Shown here piece by piece: positions 7,138 through 9,780 of a DNA stretch of 9,780 bases (its first letter is position 1; each line of letters begins with the position of its first letter). The notes under the pieces are model-generated. The model searched no databases. It saw only the letters and a list, made by a program, of their open reading frames with translations, and was not told where the DNA came from. The DNA is from Desulfonatronospira sp. (GTDB lineage Bacteria > Desulfobacterota > Desulfovibrionia > Desulfovibrionales > Desulfonatronovibrionaceae). The stretch covers positions 1 to 9,780 of the forward strand of contig SLAE01000077.1 in the NCBI GenBank assembly GCA_007127015.1, read 5' to 3'. Position numbers and translations under genes: made by a program.

Positions 7138-7166
7138 GGGCCGGGCTTCGGAGAAGCTCGCCCTAC
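7138..7166 (-). repeat. REP palindrome, copy 2 (GTAG type)
   Basis: On the minus strand it reads GTAG, then GGCGAGCTTC-TCC-GAAGCCCGGCC. It differs from copy 1 at only two of 29 positions, one of them turning a G-C pair into a wobble. Similarity continues outside the palindrome (AATTGA...CAA.A..ATTT on the left, GAAAA on the right), so the duplicated unit is nearer 45 bases. It starts 41 bases beyond the dtd stop. Confidence 0.8.
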
Positions 7167-7206
7167 ACTTGAAAATACGGCTGATCAAAGGCCGGAATCT
7201 CCACTT

Positions 7207-7674
7207 TTATTTCTGCAGATAATCACTGCTGTCAAGCATTATGGTCACCGGACCCCAGTTGCAGAGTTCAACTTCCATTTCGGCGCCGAAATATCCAAAA
7301 CTGACTCTGCTCCAGCTCTTGAGAACTTTTTCAGCAAACATGTCAAATAATCTTCCGGCCGCGTCCGCGGGAGCTGAACCTGAAAAGCCCGGCCTGCGTC
7401 CTCTGCGGCAGTCCGCGTATAGTGTGAACTGAGGAACCAGCAGCAGTTCGCCGTCGACGTCCACGAGGCTTAGATTCATTAAACCCCTGTCATCCGGAAA
7501 AATGCGCAGATGCAGAATCTTGTCCACTATGACATTCCAGGCTCTGGTTCCCGGCAACTGCTCGTCTTCAGAAGCAAAACCGACCAGCCCCATCATGCCC
7601 GGACCAATTTCAACCTTGCTTTGATCCGCAGCCTTTACCGCAGCCCACCTGGTCCTTTGAAGCAAAACGCGCAT
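7207..7674 (-). CDS. dtd: D-aminoacyl-tRNA deacylase
   Basis: This encodes a 155-residue cytoplasmic enzyme, close to the usual Dtd length of about 145-150. It hydrolyses D-amino acids (and glycine mischarged on tRNA-Ala) from tRNA, so that they do not enter protein. It aligns along its whole length: MRVLLQRT at the N-terminus, VDVDGELLLVPQFTLYAD at 71-88, RRGRRPGFSGSAP at 90-102, and the cross-subunit Gly-cisPro motif NWGPVT at 139-144. Its odd point is PQFTL (81-85) where the classical active-site motif is SQFTL; Gln, Phe and Thr are kept, so activity is likely but the Ser to Pro change is notable. The start is supported by a purine-rich AAGAGAAG five bases upstream. It follows panB by 53 bases on the same strand and is probably co-transcribed. 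Confidence 0.95.
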   Translation of the reverse strand: MRVLLQRTRWAAVKAADQSKVEIGPGMMGLVGFASEDEQLPGTRAWNVIVDKILHLRIFPDDRGLMNLSLVDVDGELLLVPQFTLYADCRRGRRPGFSGSAPADAAGRLFDMFAEKVLKSWSRVSFGYFGAEMEVELCNWGPVTIMLDSSDYLQK

Positions 7675-7727
7675 TAAGACTTCTCTTTCTCACAGCAGAT
7701 TAATGACTGGATAGCTGCAAAATGTTC

Positions 7728-8528
7728 TTAATCGTCTTTATAGCTATGACTTTCACTCGGAAAATCGCCGTTTAACACTTCCTGCCGGTAGCGGGTAATC
7801 GCCTCTGTGATGATTCCGGCAAGATCCGCGTATCTTTTGACAAAGCGCGGCTTGAACCTGGTGTTCATGCCCAGAAGATCGTTAATAACCAGAACTTGAC
7901 CATCGCAGTCTGGACCGGCACCAATGCCGATGGTCGGGATTTTCAAGCTGGAAGTGATTCTCGAAGCCAGGCCTGGAGGAACGGCTTCCAGAACCATGCT
8001 GAAGCAGCCGGCCTCTTCGAGTCTTACTGCTTCCTGCAGGATTTTTTCCCCTGCTTCACCCCTGCCCTGGACTTTATATCCCCCTAACTGGGCTATGCTC
8101 TGCGGAGTAAGACCCAGATGACCCATCACCGGTATACCTGCTTGAACCATGGCTCTTACCTGGGGCAGGATGGCGCTTCCTCCCTCCACTTTGACCGCTC
8201 CGGCGCGAGCTTCTTTAAGCAGGCGGCCCGCATTGGCAACCGCCTGATCCAGGCTGACCTGATAAGACATAAAGGGCATGTCAGCCACTACCATTGATCT
8301 GGATGTCACCCTTGATACTGCCAGAGTGTGATGGATCATATCCTCCATGGTTACTGAAAGGGTGTCTTCCTGACCTAGAACAGTCATGGCCAGCGAATCC
8401 CCGACAAGTATAATGTCCACGTCGCACTGATCCACAAATGAAGCCATGGCGCTGTCGTAAGCGGTAAGCATGCACAATTTTCTCTGACCTTTGGCCTTGA
8501 TGATTTCCGGCACGGTAACTTTGGACAT
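7728..8528 (-). CDS. panB: 3-methyl-2-oxobutanoate hydroxymethyltransferase
   Basis: This encodes a 266-residue cytoplasmic enzyme of full family length. It transfers a hydroxymethyl group from 5,10-methylene-tetrahydrofolate to 3-methyl-2-oxobutanoate to give ketopantoate, the first committed step to pantothenate and coenzyme A. Family motifs are intact: LTAYD (21-25), VGDSLAM (42-48) with magnesium ligand Asp44, Asp83 in VADMPF, KVEGG (113-117) with Glu115 as the third ligand, GHLGLTPQS (136-144), the catalytic Glu at 181, and GIGAGPDCDGQVLV (201-214). AAGGAA lies seven bases before the ATG. It is transcribed toward dtd and away from the CULT gene. No panC, panD or panE is adjacent, so pantothenate genes appear dispersed here. 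No clear promoter for the minus strand could be picked out in the AT-rich divergent gap. Confidence 0.97.
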   Translation of the reverse strand: MSKVTVPEIIKAKGQRKLCMLTAYDSAMASFVDQCDVDIILVGDSLAMTVLGQEDTLSVTMEDMIHHTLAVSRVTSRSMVVADMPFMSYQVSLDQAVANAGRLLKEARAGAVKVEGGSAILPQVRAMVQAGIPVMGHLGLTPQSIAQLGGYKVQGRGEAGEKILQEAVRLEEAGCFSMVLEAVPPGLASRITSSLKIPTIGIGAGPDCDGQVLVINDLLGMNTRFKPRFVKRYADLAGIITEAITRYRQEVLNGDFPSESHSYKDD

Positions 8529-8572
8529 GGTTCAATTCCTTAGCTTTGTGTTTTTTTGTTCATTCAAACATT

Positions 8573-8595
8573 TTCAAAAAAGAATTCTTTTTGAA
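8573..8595. repeat. AT-rich dyad in the panB / CULT-gene divergent promoter region
   Basis: TTCAAAAA (8573-8580) and TTTTTGAA (8588-8595) are perfect inverted arms around a 7-base centre that itself contains the palindrome GAATTC. It lies 45 bases upstream of panB and 33 bases before the -35 of the CULT gene promoter. That placement would suit an operator shared by both genes. No regulator is identified. Confidence 0.4.
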
Positions 8596-8627
8596 CCCAT
8601 CTGAATATTTATGTCAAGGAACTCGAT

Positions 8628-8655
8628 TTGACAGTTTATTGTTGGATACTTAAAT
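8628..8655 (+). promoter_or_regulatory. Probable sigma-70 promoter of the CULT-domain gene
   Basis: TTGACA (8628-8633) is a perfect -35. TTAAAT (8650-8655) after a 16-base spacer is a fair -10 (four of six). Transcription would begin near 8662. This leaves about 22 bases before the ATG at 8684 but only some 7 before the ATG at 8669, which favours the later start. Confidence 0.5.
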
Positions 8656-8670
8656 CAATTTAATTTTAAT

Positions 8671-8674
8671 GAGG
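8671..8674 (+). promoter_or_regulatory. Ribosome binding site that decides the CULT gene start
   Basis: GAGG ends nine bases before the ATG at 8684. The earlier in-frame ATG at 8669 overlaps this element and has only A/T-rich sequence without a Shine-Dalgarno upstream. Confidence 0.6.
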
Positions 8675-8683
8675 TTGACGTCA

Positions 8684-9085
8684 ATGCATCTGCTATTGAG
8701 AAACAAGACAGACTCAGAAGTGATCAGCAGACCGGATGAAACTGAAGATTCCAGCACTCGTCAGGAAAGATCATTTCTTTTATGTTCCAGCTGCCTGAAC
8801 AGAGTAACCAGGCATAAAGACAGAATCAGTGTCCACGGCAGCCACAAACATGTCTTCGTCAATCCGCACGGGCTGGTTTTTGAACTTGGATGTTTTGTCT
8901 GGGCGGTCAACTGCGCGGGTGCAGGTCCGGCAGCGTCGGAATTTACCTGGTTTCCGGGATATACATGGCAGATCGCAGTGTGTCTCAGCTGTCTTATGCA
9001 CCTTGGCTGGAAGTATGATGCTCCAGGCAGGGAAGGTTTTTACGGATTCATCCTTGACAGACTGATCGAAGATAATGACGCCTAG
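8684..9085 (+). CDS. Free-standing CULT-domain protein (cereblon-like thalidomide-binding fold)
   Basis: From the preferred start this gives 133 residues. Residues 1-28 are polar and acidic, likely disordered. The rest is a single CULT domain, the fold that in human cereblon binds thalidomide and C-terminal cyclic imides. A zinc site is formed by Cys34-x-x-Cys37 (CSSC) and Cys100-x-x-Cys103 (CLSC). The cage tryptophans are Trp89 and Trp95 in TWFPGYTW, and Trp109 in HLGWKY. Spacings Trp-6-Trp-5-Cys-3-Cys and Trp-14-Trp equal those of human W380, W386, C391, C394 and W400. Tyr111 stands where human has Phe402, and Phe87 where human has His378. FYGFILDRLI closes the domain. No Lon-like or DDB1-binding part is present, so it cannot act as a CRL4 ubiquitin receptor. 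Bacterial single-domain homologues exist (for example Magnetospirillum MsCI4), but their cellular role is not established. It is divergent from panB and convergent with an M23 peptidase gene. Confidence 0.92.
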   Translation: MHLLLRNKTDSEVISRPDETEDSSTRQERSFLLCSSCLNRVTRHKDRISVHGSHKHVFVNPHGLVFELGCFVWAVNCAGAGPAASEFTWFPGYTWQIAVCLSCLMHLGWKYDAPGREGFYGFILDRLIEDNDA

Positions 9086-9128
9086 ATCATGAACCTGCCT
9101 ATTTAATAAATTTAATTCTGACAACAGC

Positions 9129-9780
9129 TTATTGATCACGGTTTAAAAGATACATGGGATCAACGGCTTCCCCGAGTACATAGATGCCCAGATGAAGATG
9201 CGGTCCGGTCGCCCTCCCGGTCATGCCCACCAGCCCCACCAGTTGCTGATCTTCCACAAACTCGTCCTCGCTGACATTGATCGCGCTTAAATGCATATAC
9301 AAAGAATGCACGCCCAAGCCATGATCCACTATCACTGTCCTGCCTCCGAAATAGAAATCCCCGGTCAATACTACACGGCCGGGCGCAACCGCTTTGACCG
9401 GAGTACCTTCCGCTCCTCTGAAATCCACTCCCTGGTGTGCCGATCTGGGTTGGTTGTTCAGGAACCTCTGCACGCCAAAGGGTGAACTCACATCACCTGG
9501 TACGGAATCTGAAAAGCCATATTCCAGATATCTGTTCATGGTCACTGTTTCCAGCGCGGACCTGATTTTTGTTCTCTCCCGGGAAATACGCTCCAGCACT
9601 TCCTCGGGAGGGGTAACCATCTCCCGCGGCAGACTCAGATGCTGCTCCGGATATTTTTTATCTTGAATATTGATGCTGAATGATTTCAACTCTATTTGTT
9701 CATCCCATAAGAATTCAATGTGCAAAGGGTATTCACCCCTGCGCTCCAATCCTGCTCCCAGAAGTATTCGCTGTTCTCCA
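9129..9780 (-). CDS. M23-family metallopeptidase, 5' end outside the window
   Basis: This is the C-terminal 216 residues of a zinc peptidase of the LytM/M23 family, which cuts peptidoglycan cross-links or, when degenerate, regulates other hydrolases. The frame stays open to the right edge (reading GEQRILLGAG before the TTG at 9749), so that TTG is not the real start. The N-terminal part looks like the beta-sandwich domain often preceding M23 in such proteins (LLGAGLERRGEYPLHIEF), followed by a charged helical linker. The catalytic domain keeps the metal ligands: His at 9435-9437 and Asp at 9423-9425 in HQGVDF, and the HLH motif at 9192-9200 in GPHLHLGIYV. It therefore looks active. Export is expected from the family; the signal peptide lies beyond the edge. 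Its stop is 43 bases from the end of the convergent CULT gene, with no clear terminator between them. Confidence 0.95.
   Translation of the reverse strand, partial: GEQRILLGAGLERRGEYPLHIEFLWDEQIELKSFSINIQDKKYPEQHLSLPREMVTPPEEVLERISRERTKIRSALETVTMNRYLEYGFSDSVPGDVSSPFGVQRFLNNQPRSAHQGVDFRGAEGTPVKAVAPGRVVLTGDFYFGGRTVIVDHGLGVHSLYMHLSAINVSEDEFVEDQQLVGLVGMTGRATGPHLHLGIYVLGEAVDPMYLLNRDQ

Noticed and set aside
6980..7166. REP hairpins as rho-independent terminators of the asmA-family gene or dtd
   Set aside because: No T-run follows the stems on either strand, and the GTAG signature with a second near-identical copy fits REP elements better.
7123..7350. A plus-strand 75-codon frame opposite dtd
   Set aside because: It runs through the second REP palindrome and antisense to a conserved enzyme gene.
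8669..8671. ATG at 8669 as the start of the CULT gene
   Set aside because: It lacks a Shine-Dalgarno and sits only about 7 bases from the predicted transcription start; the ATG at 8684 has GAGG nine bases upstream. The five extra residues are outside the domain.
9747..9749. TTG at 9749 as the start of the M23 peptidase
   Set aside because: The reading frame continues to the right edge with residues that fit the same domain; no signal peptide would follow this TTG.
1..9780. CRISPR array, tRNA or rRNA genes, insertion sequences or prophage genes
   Set aside because: No regularly spaced repeats, cloverleaf-like segments, ribosomal signatures or transposase/integrase motifs were seen.

Overview
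The window looks like chromosome from a Gram-negative bacterium. It encodes a sigma-54 activator, a Cys22 lipoprotein, an AsmA-family envelope protein and an extracytoplasmic M23 peptidase. Gene styles and many acidic exported proteins would suit a Desulfovibrionales-type (former deltaproteobacterial) organism, possibly salt- or alkali-adapted. That placement is an inference from protein flavour, not a measured result. No tRNA, rRNA, CRISPR array, transposase or phage gene is visible.

Left part (1-1350): the 3' end of a sigma-54 enhancer-binding regulator is followed by a compact unit. This unit has a near-consensus -24/-12 promoter, a secreted DUF4168 protein, a small lipoprotein and a strong intrinsic terminator. 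The arrangement suggests that the regulator, or a relative of it, drives a two-gene envelope operon. The next 300 bases hold no gene but contain a long bulged hairpin and a 17-bp tandem repeat.

Middle (1658-6949): a 1047-residue protein of unknown function combines a PHP-like metal-binding module with a C-terminal membrane part. It is followed, after about 200 bases, by an AsmA-family protein with one N-terminal membrane anchor. Both read rightward.

Right part (6950-9780): the convergent gap after asmA holds two REP palindromes with the GTAG signature and a third, diverged hairpin in inverted orientation. On the minus strand panB (pantothenate synthesis) and dtd (D-aminoacyl-tRNA deacylase) form a probable operon. 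Divergent from panB is the most striking gene: a small free-standing CULT-domain protein. It has the zinc cysteines and the three pocket tryptophans of cereblon, the thalidomide-binding protein. It converges with a 5'-truncated M23 metallopeptidase gene that runs off the right edge.

The best candidates for something little described are the bacterial CULT protein and the PHP-like membrane protein.
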